Source of the DNA: Enterobacter ludwigii
Lineage (GTDB): Bacteria; Pseudomonadota; Gammaproteobacteria; Enterobacterales; Enterobacteriaceae
Reading direction: 5' to 3'
DNA: 64,000 nucleotides
Assembly: GCA_900068845.1 (NCBI GenBank)
Contig: CEFQ01000010.1
Span: forward strand, 415,326-479,325
Position 1 is the first letter of the stretch; the number at the start of each line of letters is the position of its first letter. Below are positions 53,853 through 64,000 of this stretch, in pieces. The notes beneath the pieces were generated by a model that worked only from the letters and a program-made list of their open reading frames with translations, made no database searches and had not been told where the DNA came from. The position numbers and the translations under genes were made by a program.

Positions 53853-55087
53853 TAGCCCTCCAGTAGACTGTTAAAGGCTTCGATCTCCACCCATTCACCC
53901 GGTTCCACATCACCGCGATCGCGCTCGAGCACCACAAAACAGTTGGCCAGCGCAAACGAGCTGAACACATGCGAACCTTGCGCGCCGGTGCTGCGCACTT
54001 CCAGCATCCCATCATCACCGCGGCTGAGAATGGCACGCTGGAAGTCGAGACGTCCCGGCGATTTCTTCAAACGCTGTGTGGCGCGCGCGCGTTGGCGCAG
54101 CGGCATAATGCGCGTGGTCTGGCCGGTCAGCGTCGCCAGCAGCGGCTGCACCAGTTGGTAGAAGGTCACCGCTGCAGACACCGGATTGCCTGGCAACCCG
54201 CAGAACCAGCTGTTGGCCAGCCGACCAAAGGCAAACGGTTTGCCCGGCTTAATGGCCAGTTTCCAGAAGGTGATAGCACCCAACTCTTCCAGCATTGCCC
54301 GGGTAAAATCAGCCTCGCCAACCGACACGCCGCCGGTGCTGATCACCACATCGGCCTGGCGATCGGCTTCAGTAAAGGCGGTACGCAGCGCCGCCTGGTC
54401 GTCGGCAACCACGCCGAGATCGATCACTTCACAACCCAGTTTGTTAAGCATTAACGCCACGGTAAAACGGTTGGTATCGTAAATCTGGCCTGCCGCCAGC
54501 GGTTGACCGACCGCCTGCAGTTCATCACCGGTGGAGAAGATGGCCACGCGCAGTTTGCGCAGCACGCTCACTTCAGCAATTCCCAGCGATGCCAGCAGCG
54601 GCAGTTCGGCGGCACCGAGGCGCACACCGGCGTCCAGCACCTGCTTGCCCGCCTGAATATCTTCGCCGATGCGACGGATGTTCTGCGCGGCCTGCACCGG
54701 TGCGGTTATCACAATGCCATCGTCGCGCTGCTCGGTTTGCTCCTGCATGACCACGGCATCACAACCCGCGGGAATCGGCGCGCCGGTCATGATGCGAATC
54801 ACGCTGCCTGCTGGCCATGCACCGTTAAACGGCGCACCGGCAAATGCTTTACCGGCCACTGGCAACACGCGATCGGGGGCGATATCGGCGAGGCGCACGG
54901 CGTAACCATCCATCGCGGAGTTATCAAATGACGGCACATCAAGCGGCGAGTTAATGGCTTTTGCGGTGATGCGTCCGGCGGCTTCAAACAGCGAAACGTT
55001 CAGCGAATCGCTAATTGGCGTGAGCTGTTGCAGCATCTTTTGCTGCGCGTCTTCGAGGGAGATTAATCCTGCGGTAAAAGGTTCCAT
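53852..55087 (-). CDS. moeA: Molybdopterin molybdenumtransferase MoeA
   Basis: 411-residue enzyme that inserts molybdate into adenylated molybdopterin, same length as in E. coli. '[16 protein letters not shown]', '[20 protein letters not shown]', 'STGDEL' and '[12 protein letters not shown]' are family motifs, with 'GLPGNPVSA' near the end. First gene of moeAB. Confidence 0.96.
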   Translation of the reverse strand: MEPFTAGLISLEDAQQKMLQQLTPISDSLNVSLFEAAGRITAKAINSPLDVPSFDNSAMDGYAVRLADIAPDRVLPVAGKAFAGAPFNGAWPAGSVIRIMTGAPIPAGCDAVVMQEQTEQRDDGIVITAPVQAAQNIRRIGEDIQAGKQVLDAGVRLGAAELPLLASLGIAEVSVLRKLRVAIFSTGDELQAVGQPLAAGQIYDTNRFTVALMLNKLGCEVIDLGVVADDQAALRTAFTEADRQADVVISTGGVSVGEADFTRAMLEELGAITFWKLAIKPGKPFAFGRLANSWFCGLPGNPVSAAVTFYQLVQPLLATLTGQTTRIMPLRQRARATQRLKKSPGRLDFQRAILSRGDDGMLEVRSTGAQGSHVFSSFALANCFVVLERDRGDVEPGEWVEIEAFNSLLEG

Positions 55088-55404
55088 GTCTATCTCAGCC
55101 TGGTTAATTTCAGATGCGGTCTATTATGGGTAATGCGTGGACGTTAAGCGAGAGCGCGTTTTACGCAATCATTACACATTCCATAGCGGCGCAATTTATT
55201 ACGCGATAAATCGCGTCGCTACGGAATGTGCGCCCTGAGGTGTTGAGCGAAAAAAGCATAATCCACAATAAAAGGTTATGACCGCGCAGGCAGTTTATGC
55301 TTTACAAGATGGGAGTGCCTTCCTATAGTCGAAAATCGCCAAAAAAAGATGAAAACCATTCTAAATCAGTGTTTTTGGTTCTGATTTCTTAACAGGGTAC
55401 GGTT
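55088..55404. other. moeA-iaaA divergent intergenic region
   Basis: 317 bases between divergent operons. It contains the inverted repeat at 55175-55230; otherwise A+T-rich sequence that must hold both promoters. No reading frame or known riboswitch was recognised. Confidence 0.5.
55175..55230. repeat. Inverted repeat in moeA-iaaA gap
   Basis: Outer arms CACATTCC/GGAATGTG and inner TAGCG-type arms enclosing ATTTATT/ATAAAT-like bases: a long imperfect palindrome of 56 bp. Its inner part (TAGCGGCGCAATTTAT) matches an arm of the repeat after hutG at 29343-29420, so both belong to one repeat family. Confidence 0.75.
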
Positions 55405-56370
55405 ATGGCTAAAGCAGTTATCGCTATTCACGGCGGTGCGGGCGCGATTACGCGTGCGGCAATGAGCGCCGAAAAAGAGCAGCACTATCGTCAGCAACTC
55501 ACCGCAATCGTTACCGCAGGCCAGCAGATTCTTGCTGCGGGTGGCAGCGCTTTAGATGCCGTTACCGAAGCCGTGCGCCTGCTGGAAGAGTGTCCGCTGT
55601 TTAACGCGGGCAAGGGCGCGGTGTTCACCCATCAGGGCACGCATGAACTTGATGCCAGCATTATGGATGGGCGCACGCTGGACGTGGGCGCGGTGGCGGG
55701 CGTCAGCCACATCCGCAATCCGATTCTGGCGGCGCGCAAAGTGCTGGAAAATAGCCCGCACGTGCTGTTTATCGGCGCGGGCGCAGAAGCCTTTGCCACG
55801 GCGCAAGGCTTAGCGCCGGTCAGCGCCGATTATTTTTCCACGCCGGAGCGTTGGGAACAGTTACAGCGCGCGCTGCACAGTCAGCAGATGGTGCTTGATC
55901 ACGACGGGGAAGCAAACAGCCACAGCGACGATCCGCTGGACCCCGATCGCAAATTCGGCACCGTCGGTGCAGTCGCGCTCGATCTTCAGGGTAATCTGGC
56001 CGCCGCCACCTCAACCGGCGGCATGACCAACAAACAGGCCGGTCGCGTGGGCGATTCGCCGCTGGTCGGCGCGGGCTGCTACGCCAGCAATGACAGTGTT
56101 GCGGTCTCCTGCACCGGCACCGGCGAAGTGTTTATCCGCACTTTAGCGGCCTATGACGTCGCCGCGCAGATGCATTACGCTGGACGTTCGCTGCAACAGG
56201 CCACTGCCAACGTCATCCACGACAAAGTGCAGGAGCTGGAAGGCAGCGGCGGGCTGATTGCGATTGATGCCGCGGGCAATGTGGCGCTGCCGTTTAACAG
56301 CGAAGGTATGTATCGCGGATTCGCTTACGTGGATGGCGATGTTGAGGTAGCGATTTACCGCGACAGCTAA
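55405..56370 (+). CDS. iaaA: Isoaspartyl peptidase/asparaginase IaaA
   Basis: 321-residue Ntn-hydrolase that cleaves itself into two subunits and hydrolyses isoaspartyl dipeptides. The cleavage site is 'KFGTVGAVALD', nucleophile Thr186; 'STGGMTNKQAGRVGDSPLVG' follows. Same length as E. coli IaaA. Ten bases before gsiA, forming iaaA-gsiABCD. Confidence 0.96.
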   Translation: MAKAVIAIHGGAGAITRAAMSAEKEQHYRQQLTAIVTAGQQILAAGGSALDAVTEAVRLLEECPLFNAGKGAVFTHQGTHELDASIMDGRTLDVGAVAGVSHIRNPILAARKVLENSPHVLFIGAGAEAFATAQGLAPVSADYFSTPERWEQLQRALHSQQMVLDHDGEANSHSDDPLDPDRKFGTVGAVALDLQGNLAAATSTGGMTNKQAGRVGDSPLVGAGCYASNDSVAVSCTGTGEVFIRTLAAYDVAAQMHYAGRSLQQATANVIHDKVQELEGSGGLIAIDAAGNVALPFNSEGMYRGFAYVDGDVEVAIYRDS

Positions 56371-56379
56371 GGAGCAGGC

Positions 56380-58236
56380 ATGATGGACAAACAGCTGCAG
56401 TTTGCGCCGGAGCAGGTTCTGGCGGTGCGCGATCTTAACGTGCGCTTTGAGCATGAAGGGCGTATTACCGAAGCGGTGCGTAACCTGTCGCTCGACCTGC
56501 ATCGTGGTGAAACCCTGGCGCTGGTGGGCGAATCGGGCTCGGGTAAATCCGTCACCTCGCTGGCGCTGATGCGCTTGATTCAGCAGGCCGGCGGCGAGGT
56601 GAGCGGAGAAATCCAGCTGCGTCGCCGCAATGGCGAGGTGCTGGATGTGATGCGTGCCTCCAACGGACAGATGCGCAAAGTGCGCGGCGCCGATATGGCG
56701 ATGATCTTTCAGGAGCCGATGACCTCGCTCAATCCGGTGTTCACCGTCGGCGAGCAGATTGCGGAATCCATCCGTTTGCATCAGGGGAAAAGTCACCAGC
56801 AGGCGCTGGCGGAAGCGCGGCGCATGCTCGATCTGGTGCGCATTCCCGAAGCGCAAAATGTGTTGTCGCGCTATCCCCATCAGCTTTCTGGCGGCATGCG
56901 CCAGCGCGTAATGATTGCGATGGCGCTGTCGTGCAAACCGGCGCTGCTGATTGCTGATGAACCCACCACCGCACTCGACGTCACCATTCAGGCGCAAATA
57001 CTGCAACTGATCCGCGTGCTGCAAAAAGAGATGCAGATGGGGGTGATTTTTATCACCCACGATATGGGCGTGGTGGCAGAGATGGCCGATCGCGTGCAGG
57101 TGATGTATCGCGGCGATGTGGTGGAGCGCGCGCCGGTGCAGCAGCTGTTTGCCGAACCGCAACAGCCCTATACCCAAGCGTTACTGGCGGCGGTGCCCAA
57201 GCTCGGCGCGATGCACGGCCAGCCGCTACCGGCTAAATTTCCCTTATTACATGCCAACGGACGTGAAGAACAGGCGCAACCGCAGGACACGGTTCGCCAC
57301 GATCGCCCGCCGATTTTGCAGGTGCGCGATTTAGTCACGCGTTTCGATATTCGCGGTGGTTTGCTCAATCGCGTCAAGCGACGCGTACACGCGGTGGAGA
57401 AGGTCAGTTTCGATCTGTATGCCGGTGAAACGCTGGCGCTGGTGGGGGAATCCGGCTGCGGAAAATCCACCACCGGACGTTCACTGTTACGGCTGGTGGC
57501 CAGCCAGGGCGGCACCATCACCTTTGACGGCCAGCGTATCGATGCGCTGCAGGGCAATGCGCTGGCATCGCTGCGCCGCGATATCCAGTTTATCTTTCAG
57601 GATCCTTACGCCTCGCTCGATCCGCGTTTAACGGTGGGTTTCTCGATTATGGAACCGCTGCTGGTGCATAAAACTCTGGACCGGCGTCAGGCAGAAAAAC
57701 GCGTCGCCTGGCTGCTGGAACGCGTCGGCCTGCTGCCGGAACATGCGCAGCGTTATCCGCACGAATTTTCTGGCGGTCAGCGTCAGCGCATCTGCATTGC
57801 GCGTGCGCTGGCGCTTAACCCGAAGGTGGTGATCGCTGATGAGTCGGTGTCGGCGCTGGACGTGTCGATTCAGGCGCAGATCATTAATCTTATGCTCGAT
57901 TTGCAGCGTGAGTTTGGTATCGCTTTCTTATTTATCTCGCACGATATGGCGGTGGTGGAACGCATCAGCCATCGCGTGGCGGTGATGTATCTCGGACAGA
58001 TTGTGGAGATGGGGCCGCGTCAGGCGGTGTTTGAACAGCCGCGCCATCCTTACACCAAAAAACTGATGGCCGCGGTGCCGGTGGCCGATCCGGCTCATCG
58101 GCATCGTGAGCGGGCGCTGATGGTGGATGAGATCCCCAGCCCGATTCGCCCGCTGGGCGATGAGCCGGAAGTGGCGCCTTTACTGGAAGTGGCTCCGGGC
58201 CATTTTGTCGCCCGGCACGCGATTAGCGGCGCCTGA
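56380..58236 (+). CDS. gsiA: Glutathione importer ATPase GsiA
   Basis: 618-residue double ABC ATPase powering glutathione uptake. Walker A 'GESGSGKS' (first half) and 'GESGCGKS' (second half), signatures 'LSGGMRQR' and 'FSGGQRQR', Walker B '[12 protein letters not shown]' and '[12 protein letters not shown]'. GGAG precedes two consecutive ATGs, so the start may be 56383. Follows iaaA as in E. coli. Confidence 0.95.
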   Translation: MMDKQLQFAPEQVLAVRDLNVRFEHEGRITEAVRNLSLDLHRGETLALVGESGSGKSVTSLALMRLIQQAGGEVSGEIQLRRRNGEVLDVMRASNGQMRKVRGADMAMIFQEPMTSLNPVFTVGEQIAESIRLHQGKSHQQALAEARRMLDLVRIPEAQNVLSRYPHQLSGGMRQRVMIAMALSCKPALLIADEPTTALDVTIQAQILQLIRVLQKEMQMGVIFITHDMGVVAEMADRVQVMYRGDVVERAPVQQLFAEPQQPYTQALLAAVPKLGAMHGQPLPAKFPLLHANGREEQAQPQDTVRHDRPPILQVRDLVTRFDIRGGLLNRVKRRVHAVEKVSFDLYAGETLALVGESGCGKSTTGRSLLRLVASQGGTITFDGQRIDALQGNALASLRRDIQFIFQDPYASLDPRLTVGFSIMEPLLVHKTLDRRQAEKRVAWLLERVGLLPEHAQRYPHEFSGGQRQRICIARALALNPKVVIADESVSALDVSIQAQIINLMLDLQREFGIAFLFISHDMAVVERISHRVAVMYLGQIVEMGPRQAVFEQPRHPYTKKLMAAVPVADPAHRHRERALMVDEIPSPIRPLGDEPEVAPLLEVAPGHFVARHAISGA

Positions 58237-58299
58237 GCAGCAAACAACCGCACATCTTAGGATGTCGCGCATGACAGGGATTACAGGAGAACGATAACG

Positions 58300-59835
58300 A
58301 TGCACCATATTATGCGAAAAGGGGTTATCACTGCCGGTTTGTTGAGTTCGGCGCTGGCGCTGCCCGCGTGGGCGGCGAAAGATGCGGTGATTGCGGTGGC
58401 CTCGACCTTTACCACACTCGATCCTTACGATGCTAACGATACGCTGTCGCAAGCGGTGGCGAAGTCTTTCTATCAGGGCTTGTTCGGCTTCGATAAAGAC
58501 ATGAAGCTGACCAATGTGCTGGCGGAAAGCTATCAGGCGAGCAGCGATGGTCTGACGTACACCATCAAGCTGCGTTCCGGCGTGAAATTCCAGGATGGCA
58601 CCGATTTCAATGCCGAAGCGGTGAAAGTTAACCTCGATCGCGCCAGCAATCCGGATAACCATCTCAAGCGCTATAACCTGTTTAAATATATCGCGACCAC
58701 CGAAGTGGTCGATCCGAGCACGGTGAAAATCACCCTCAAGCAACCGTTCTCGGCCTTCATCAACAACCTCGCGCACCCTGCGGCGGTGATGATTTCACCG
58801 ACCGCGCTGAAGAAATATGGCAAGGATATTGGCTTCCATCCGGTGGGAACCGGCCCGTTTGCCTTTGATACCTGGAACCAGACCGACTTCGTGAAAGTGA
58901 AGAAGTGGGATGGCTACTGGAAAAAAGGCTATCCGAAGCTGGATAGCATTACCTGGCGTCCGGTGGTGGATAACAACACCCGCGCGGCAATGCTGCAAAC
59001 CGGTGAAGCGAGCTTTGCTTTCCCGGTGCCGTTCGAGCAGGCCAAACTGCTGGAAGGCAACAGTAAGCTTGATGTGGTCACTACGCCGTCGATCATGCAG
59101 CGCTACATCAGCCTTAACGTCACGCAAAAGCCGTTTGATAACCCAAAAGTGCGTGAAGCGCTGGAGTACGCGATCAACCGTCAGGCGCTGGCGAAAGTCG
59201 CCTTTGCCGGTTACGCCACGCCAGCTACCGGCATCGTGCCGCCGAGCATCGACTTTGCGCAGAGCTATCCGGCGATCAAATACGATCCGGCTAAAGCGCG
59301 CGAACTGCTGAAAGAGGCGGGCTTCCCGAACGGTTTTGAAACCACGCTGTGGTCATCACATAACCACAGTACCGCGCAGAAAGTGCTGCAGTTCACCCAG
59401 CAGCAGCTGGCGCAGGTGGGCGTGAAGGTCAAAGTGACGGCGATGGATGCCGGTCAGCGTGCCGCTGAAGTGGAGAGCAAAGGGCAGAAAGAGAGCGGTG
59501 TACGCATGTTCTACACCGGCTGGTCCGCTTCAACCGGTGAAGCCGATTGGGCGCTGACGCCGCTGTTCGCCACCACATCATGGCCGCCAGCGATCTTCAA
59601 TACCGCGTTTTATAGCAATCCGCAGGTGGATAAAGATCTCGCCGATGCGTTGAAAACCACCGATCGCGATCAGAAAGCCAAGCTGTATAAAGACGCACAG
59701 GATCGCATCTGGAACGACCATCCGTGGATCCCGCTGGTGGTGGAACAACTGCTGTCTGCCAACAATAAAAACCTCAGCGGTTTTTATGTCATGCCCGATA
59801 CCTCATTCAATTTTGATGAGGCCGATCTGAAGTAA
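58300..59835 (+). CDS. gsiB: Glutathione-binding protein GsiB
   Basis: 511-residue periplasmic SBP_bac_5 protein with signal peptide (cleavage after 'PAWA'). '[20 protein letters not shown]' and '[20 protein letters not shown]' match E. coli GsiB closely (512 residues as I recall). AGGAG lies upstream; a start four codons later (MRKG) is possible. Binds glutathione for the GsiCD channel. Confidence 0.95.
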   Translation: MHHIMRKGVITAGLLSSALALPAWAAKDAVIAVASTFTTLDPYDANDTLSQAVAKSFYQGLFGFDKDMKLTNVLAESYQASSDGLTYTIKLRSGVKFQDGTDFNAEAVKVNLDRASNPDNHLKRYNLFKYIATTEVVDPSTVKITLKQPFSAFINNLAHPAAVMISPTALKKYGKDIGFHPVGTGPFAFDTWNQTDFVKVKKWDGYWKKGYPKLDSITWRPVVDNNTRAAMLQTGEASFAFPVPFEQAKLLEGNSKLDVVTTPSIMQRYISLNVTQKPFDNPKVREALEYAINRQALAKVAFAGYATPATGIVPPSIDFAQSYPAIKYDPAKARELLKEAGFPNGFETTLWSSHNHSTAQKVLQFTQQQLAQVGVKVKVTAMDAGQRAAEVESKGQKESGVRMFYTGWSASTGEADWALTPLFATTSWPPAIFNTAFYSNPQVDKDLADALKTTDRDQKAKLYKDAQDRIWNDHPWIPLVVEQLLSANNKNLSGFYVMPDTSFNFDEADLK

Positions 59836-59884
59836 CAGGCGCGGCCGGCCTTGCGGGGCTGGCCGATGCTGCCCAGGATTTTGC

Positions 59885-60805
59885 ATGCTCAACTATTTTC
59901 TCAAACGATTATTGGGACTGATTCCCACGCTGCTGATTGTGGCGGTGCTGGTGTTCCTGTTTGTCCACCTGCTACCGGGCGATCCGGCGCGCCTGATTGC
60001 TGGCCCGGAAGCGGATGCTTCGGTGGTGGCGCTGGTGCGTCAGGATCTCGGCCTCGATCAGCCGCTCATCAAGCAATTCTGGCACTTTATGCTCAATGCG
60101 GTGCAGGGCGATTTCGGCCATTCGCTGGTCTCGAAGCGTCCGGTCATTGACGAAATTGCCGCGCGTTTTTTCCCCACGCTGTGGCTGACGCTCAGCAGCA
60201 TGGTGTGGGCGGTGATTTTCGGCATGACAATTGGCATCACCTCAGCGGTGTGGCGCAATCGCTGGCCGGATCGCATTGGCATGACGCTGGCGGTGTCAGG
60301 TATTTCGTTCCCGGCCTTTGCGCTTGGCATGTTGCTGATGCAGGTGTTTTCGGTCGAACTGGGTTGGTTGCCGACCGTCGGCGCGGATAGCTGGAAACAC
60401 TACATTTTGCCATCGATCACCTTGGGTGCAGCGGTGGCGGCGGTGATGGCGCGTTTCACCCGCGCATCATTCGTGGAAGTGATGCAGGAAGATTACATGC
60501 GCACCGCACGCGCCAAAGGGGTACGCGAATCGCTGGTGGTGGTGAAACACGGCCTGCGCAACGCGATGATCCCCGTGGTGACCATGATGGGCCTGCAGTT
60601 TGGTTTCCTGCTCGGCGGCTCGATTGTGGTGGAAGTGGTGTTCAACTGGCCAGGCTTAGGCCGCTTGCTGGTGGATTCGGTTGAGATGCGCGATTACCCG
60701 GTGATTCAGGCCGAAGTGTTGCTGTTTTCGCTGGAGTTCATCCTGATTAACCTGATTGTCGATGTGCTGTACGCGGCAATCAACCCGGCAATTCGCTACA
60801 AGTAA
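59885..60805 (+). CDS. gsiC: Glutathione importer permease GsiC
   Basis: 306-residue DppB-type permease, same length as in E. coli. '[20 protein letters not shown]' begins the first membrane segment, '[12 protein letters not shown]' and the EAA loop '[20 protein letters not shown]' are typical. Partner of GsiD. Confidence 0.95.
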   Translation: MLNYFLKRLLGLIPTLLIVAVLVFLFVHLLPGDPARLIAGPEADASVVALVRQDLGLDQPLIKQFWHFMLNAVQGDFGHSLVSKRPVIDEIAARFFPTLWLTLSSMVWAVIFGMTIGITSAVWRNRWPDRIGMTLAVSGISFPAFALGMLLMQVFSVELGWLPTVGADSWKHYILPSITLGAAVAAVMARFTRASFVEVMQEDYMRTARAKGVRESLVVVKHGLRNAMIPVVTMMGLQFGFLLGGSIVVEVVFNWPGLGRLLVDSVEMRDYPVIQAEVLLFSLEFILINLIVDVLYAAINPAIRYK

Positions 60806-60815
60806 GGAGTCGCAA

Positions 60816-61721
60816 TTGAAGAACTGGCGACGCGCCGCGGCATTAACCACTCTGCCGACTATCACGGAAAACCGGGTACGCACGCCGTGGCGTGAATTCT
60901 GGCGACGCTTTCGTCGTCAACATGTGGCGCTGCTGGCTGGACTGTTTGTGCTGCTGCTGATTGTGGTGGCCTTTATCGCACCGCTGATTGCGCCCTTTGA
61001 TGCAGAGAACTATTTCGATTACGACCGGCTGAATGAAGGCCCGTCGCTGCTGCATTGGTTTGGCGTCGATTCGCTGGGGCGCGATATCTTCAGCCGCGTG
61101 CTGGTGGGAACGCGCATCTCGCTGATTGCCGGTTTCTTCTCGGTGGCGATTGGCGCGCTGATCGGCACCGTTTTAGGCCTGCTGGCGGGCTATTACGAAG
61201 GATGGTGGGATCGCATCACCATGCGTATTTGCGATGTACTGTTCGCCTTTCCCGGCATTCTGCTGGCGATTGCGGTGGTGGCGATCATGGGCAGCGGCAT
61301 GAGCAACGTGATTGTCGCGGTGGCGATCTTCAGCATTCCGGCATTTGCCCGTTTGGTGCGCGGCAACACGCTGGTGCTGAAACATCAAACCTATATTGAG
61401 TCGGCACGCAGTATTGGCGCCTCGGACTGGACCATTATTATGCGTCACATCCTGCCCGGTACGGTGTCGTCGATTGTGGTCTATTTCACCATGCGAATCG
61501 GGACTTCGATTATTACCGCTGCGAGCTTGTCATTTCTGGGGTTAGGCGCGCAACCGCCCACGCCGGAATGGGGCGCGATGCTCAATGAAGCGCGCGCCGA
61601 TATGGTGATTGCGCCGCACGTGGCGATCTTCCCAAGCCTGGCGATTTTCCTTACCGTGCTGGCGTTCAACCTGCTCGGTGATGGCCTGCGCGATGCGCTT
61701 GATCCGAAATTGAAGACCTGA
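60816..61721 (+). CDS. gsiD: Glutathione importer permease GsiD (TTG start)
   Basis: 301-residue DppC-type permease. The start codon is TTG at 60816: AAGGAG stands six bases upstream and the resulting N-terminus (Met)-KNWRRAAAL lines up with E. coli GsiD 'MRLFNWRRQAV', while no ATG in frame lies outside gsiC with a ribosome site. '[20 protein letters not shown]' and the EAA loop '[20 protein letters not shown]' are typical. Confidence 0.93.
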   Translation: MKNWRRAAALTTLPTITENRVRTPWREFWRRFRRQHVALLAGLFVLLLIVVAFIAPLIAPFDAENYFDYDRLNEGPSLLHWFGVDSLGRDIFSRVLVGTRISLIAGFFSVAIGALIGTVLGLLAGYYEGWWDRITMRICDVLFAFPGILLAIAVVAIMGSGMSNVIVAVAIFSIPAFARLVRGNTLVLKHQTYIESARSIGASDWTIIMRHILPGTVSSIVVYFTMRIGTSIITAASLSFLGLGAQPPTPEWGAMLNEARADMVIAPHVAIFPSLAIFLTVLAFNLLGDGLRDALDPKLKT

Positions 61722-61730
61722 TGGAAACCC

Positions 61731-61750
61731 GGTGCGCATAAATGCGCACC
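61731..61750. repeat. GGTGCGCAT palindrome after gsiD
   Basis: GGTGCGCATAAATGCGCACC, sibling of the palindrome after ybiT, ten bases beyond the gsiD stop and followed by CTAC. Possible 3' end structure for the iaaA-gsi transcript. Confidence 0.8.
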
Positions 61751-61764
61751 CTACAAAACCGTAG

Positions 61765-61870
61765 GGTCGCCATTCATGGCGACCGTTTCAATCACCGCAC
61801 ACCTCCGGCCGCTCATTCATGGCGACCGTTTCAATCACCGCACACCTCCGGCCGCTCATTGATGTCGACC
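61765..61870. repeat. GGTCGCCAT palindrome and 43-bp tandem repeat
   Basis: GGTCGCCATTCATGGCGACC (61765-61784) overlaps a tandem array: a 43-bp unit beginning CATTCATGGCGACCG occurs at 61771-61813 and 61814-61856, followed by a degenerate partial third copy. The array seems to have grown from the palindrome's right arm. Confidence 0.82.
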
Positions 61871-61898
61871 GGTGCGAACGGCACACCGATTTATAGCC

Positions 61899-63560
61899 TC
61901 AAAACGTTTCCCAGTTGTCATTACTGTGCGCGGTGGCAGGCTGCACGCGGGTTGGCGCGGCCGCCGGTTTACTCACTTTCGCTACCGGCACGATCGCCTG
62001 GCGCGTGCCGGTTTTGAAGCGTGCGACAGCCGATGAGAGGCTGCTGGCCTGCTGCTCCAGCGAGGCCGACGCGTTCGCCGATTCCTGCACCAGCGTGGCG
62101 TTTTGCTGCGTCACCCGATCCATCTCATTCACCGCCTGACCGATCTGGTCGATGCCGCGACTCTGCTCATCAGATGCCGACGCAATCTCGCCCATGATGT
62201 CGGTGACGCGGGTGACAGCGCTAACGATCTCCTGCATGGTTTCACCGGCACTGCTCACCTGTTGCGAACCGGTGTTCACACGTTGGACTGAATTCTCAAT
62301 CAGCAGTTTGATCTCTTTGGCGGCCTGCGCGCTACGCTGCGCCAGATTACGCACTTCACCTGCCACCACGGCAAAGCCGCGGCCCTGTTCACCGGCACGC
62401 GCCGCTTCTACCGCCGCGTTGAGCGCGAGGATATTGGTCTGGAAGGCGATGCCATCAATCACGCTGGTGATGTCAGCGATTTTCTTCGAACTGTCAGCGA
62501 TATCGCGCATGGTTTTCACCACGCCATCCACCACGTTGCCCCCTTTATCGGCGGTTTCCGAGGCGGTTTTCGCCAGCTGCGTGGCCTGACGCGCATTATC
62601 GGCGTTCTGTTTCACCGTGGCGGTTAACTGTTCCATGCTCGCGGCGGTCTCTTCCAGTGACGCCGCTTGTTGCTCGGTGCGTGAGGAGAGATCGTTATTG
62701 CCGGTGGCAATCTCGCTGGCGCTGCCAAAAATCGCATCCGCGCTATCACGCACATTGTTGATGGTGCTTAGCAGCGACTGCTGCATATGGTTGAGGCTGG
62801 CAGCAATCGATGCCATTTCACTGCGGCCTTCCACCTGCAAACGGGCAGAGAGATCGCCGTCGGCGAAGCGCTCCATCTGCTGCTGTACCTGCTTCATTGG
62901 CGCCAGCAGAATGCGACGCACCAGCATCCACACGGCAATCAGCAACAGTACCACCACCACCGCCATTACGATGACTAACACCAACATGTGCTGATAGGTA
63001 TTGTCATATTCCGCATTGCGCTCGGCCAGCAGTTGCACGTTCTGTTCGCGCCACTGCTTGTAAGCGGCTTCCAGATCGTCCTGCGCCTGCTGAGCATCAA
63101 GATTGCCATAGGCGGCATAATCATTGGCTTGCAGGAACGCCGCTGACTGTTTTAGCAATTCAGCGAAGGCAGCAAACTTAGCGTCGACTACACTGGCTGA
63201 ATCCGCGCTTTGTCCGGCCATGCGCGGCATGTTTTTGTAGCGTTCATAATGTTGCTTTGCCTCATCCAGTGACGCACCGGCGCTGATTAGCAGCTTGTTG
63301 ATGGCGGCGACTGACGCTTCATCCGTCTGTTTTTTCAGGATACGAATGGCAACGCGGTTAATGATCACGCGGGTTTTTACCAACGTTTGCCAGCCGTCGG
63401 CCAGCTCGCGCTGCTGATGTGACAGCTGATTGCTGGTGGTGAAATTATGCTGACCGTTAATCAGTGAGGATAAAAACAGCGAGCCGGAAATCGCCTGCAT
63501 TGCGGTGAAAACCACCAATATCATTATGATGGCCGTCACAATTTTCATTCGTTTAAACAT
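61899..63560 (-). CDS. Methyl-accepting chemotaxis protein
   Basis: 553-residue transmembrane chemoreceptor of the Tsr/Tar type. Membrane segments at about 8-32 and 190-213 flank a four-helix periplasmic sensor; a HAMP domain follows ('[20 protein letters not shown]'), then the signalling tip with '[20 protein letters not shown]' and '[17 protein letters not shown]'. The C-terminus is NWETF, the CheR/CheB docking pentapeptide, so this is a high-abundance type receptor. Ligand unknown. Confidence 0.95.
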   Translation of the reverse strand: MFKRMKIVTAIIMILVVFTAMQAISGSLFLSSLINGQHNFTTSNQLSHQQRELADGWQTLVKTRVIINRVAIRILKKQTDEASVAAINKLLISAGASLDEAKQHYERYKNMPRMAGQSADSASVVDAKFAAFAELLKQSAAFLQANDYAAYGNLDAQQAQDDLEAAYKQWREQNVQLLAERNAEYDNTYQHMLVLVIVMAVVVVLLLIAVWMLVRRILLAPMKQVQQQMERFADGDLSARLQVEGRSEMASIAASLNHMQQSLLSTINNVRDSADAIFGSASEIATGNNDLSSRTEQQAASLEETAASMEQLTATVKQNADNARQATQLAKTASETADKGGNVVDGVVKTMRDIADSSKKIADITSVIDGIAFQTNILALNAAVEAARAGEQGRGFAVVAGEVRNLAQRSAQAAKEIKLLIENSVQRVNTGSQQVSSAGETMQEIVSAVTRVTDIMGEIASASDEQSRGIDQIGQAVNEMDRVTQQNATLVQESANASASLEQQASSLSSAVARFKTGTRQAIVPVAKVSKPAAAPTRVQPATAHSNDNWETF

Positions 63561-63675
63561 AGGTGCGTCTCTGAGGAAGTAGGCTAATAGTTAGGTTATC
63601 GGTGTAAAAGCACACCGCTTAAGTGCCAGCAGGAAATAATTACGTCACAGGATGATGAGAGGCAGGAAAAAACAG

Positions 63676-64000
63676 ATGAAAGCGTTTAATTATGAGCAAG
63701 ATTTCAAGCACATCGACTTTCGCCAGCAGCCCGATCTTTATCAGGTGGGACGCGGCGAGCAGGGCGTGCTGATGGTCGAACCTTACAAAAGTGAGATTCT
63801 TCCGCACTGGCGTTTTCGCACCGTGGAACTGGCAAAACAATCTTCCCAGCAGATCATGCAGCTATTTGAGGAGTATCGCGCGCAGGACGATTTTGTCGGC
63901 ATGGACATGGCGCGCAAATATATTCAGATGGGTTATACGCGGGCGCGCCGTTACAGCAATCATCAGGGCGGGCGCAAATATGACGAGGCGGGCAACGAAC
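63676..64000 (+). CDS. DUF4385-like protein (3' partial)
   Basis: First 108 codons of a gene that leaves the window. It begins MKAFNYEQDFKHIDFRQQPD and contains 'GRGEQGVLMVEPYKSEILPHW' in part and 'DDFVGMDMARKYIQMGYTRA', which I associate with DUF4385, a cytoplasmic family of unknown function of about 150 residues. AGGAAAA lies upstream. Divergent from the chemoreceptor. Confidence 0.7.
   Translation, partial: MKAFNYEQDFKHIDFRQQPDLYQVGRGEQGVLMVEPYKSEILPHWRFRTVELAKQSSQQIMQLFEEYRAQDDFVGMDMARKYIQMGYTRARRYSNHQGGRKYDEAGNE

Noticed and set aside
61771..61870. Possible CRISPR-like array
   Set aside because: Units are contiguous with no unique spacers and no cas genes are near; it is a simple tandem repeat.

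Overview
The window reads as chromosome of an enterobacterium close to Pantoea/Erwinia. Protein lengths and gene order track Escherichia coli over long stretches (yehYXW-yohO-mlrA; dinG-ybiB; rlmF-ybiO-glnQPH-dps-rhtA-ompX-mntS-mntR-ybiR; ybiT-moeB-moeA-iaaA-gsiABCD). Between these conserved blocks sit accessory gene sets that E. coli K-12 lacks. Short palindromic repeats of the GGTCGCCAT/ATGGCGACC type lie in many intergenic gaps. The genus call is inferred from gene content; no 16S gene is present. No tRNA, rRNA, CRISPR array, prophage or insertion sequence was seen.

Layout. 1-3611: end of an osmoprotectant ABC importer (yehYXW), the 35-residue membrane protein YohO and the curli regulator MlrA. 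3763-4841: a cupin-type XRE regulator and a GNAT acetyltransferase. 5004-13143: a LysR regulator divergent from a tight seven-gene operon (argininosuccinate-lyase-like C-N lyase, polar amino acid ABC importer, two NodB-type hydrolases, an MmgE/PrpD protein). 13324-16386: a guanidinobutyrase-like ureohydrolase, an iron-type alcohol dehydrogenase and a second, related LysR regulator. Together these look like an uncharacterised catabolic locus for an N-substituted aspartate and/or guanidino compound. 16441-19606: dinG (with a LexA box) and ybiB.

19683-34315 is a histidine-utilisation island: an M20 amidohydrolase, hutU, hutH, hutC, hutD, hutF, hutI, hutG, a four-gene ABC importer and a second HutH-like protein that has lost the Ala-Ser-Gly triad needed for the MIO cofactor. 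HutF plus HutG gives the five-step route through formylglutamate. Six TGTA-N2-TACA-type HutC sites lie in the three control regions. The hutH and importer control regions each also carry a near-consensus sigma-54 promoter and NtrC-like sites, so the island appears to be controlled jointly by repression (HutC) and nitrogen status.

34353-50076: flavoprotein, rlmF, ybiO, glnQPH (also with sigma-54 and NtrC signals), dps, rhtA, ompX, an extended MntS, mntR with an MntR box, ybiR and a tripartite drug efflux operon. 50493-61721: an H-NS family gene, ybiT, moeBA, iaaA and the glutathione importer gsiABCD. 61899-64000: a chemotaxis receptor and the start of a DUF4385-like gene.
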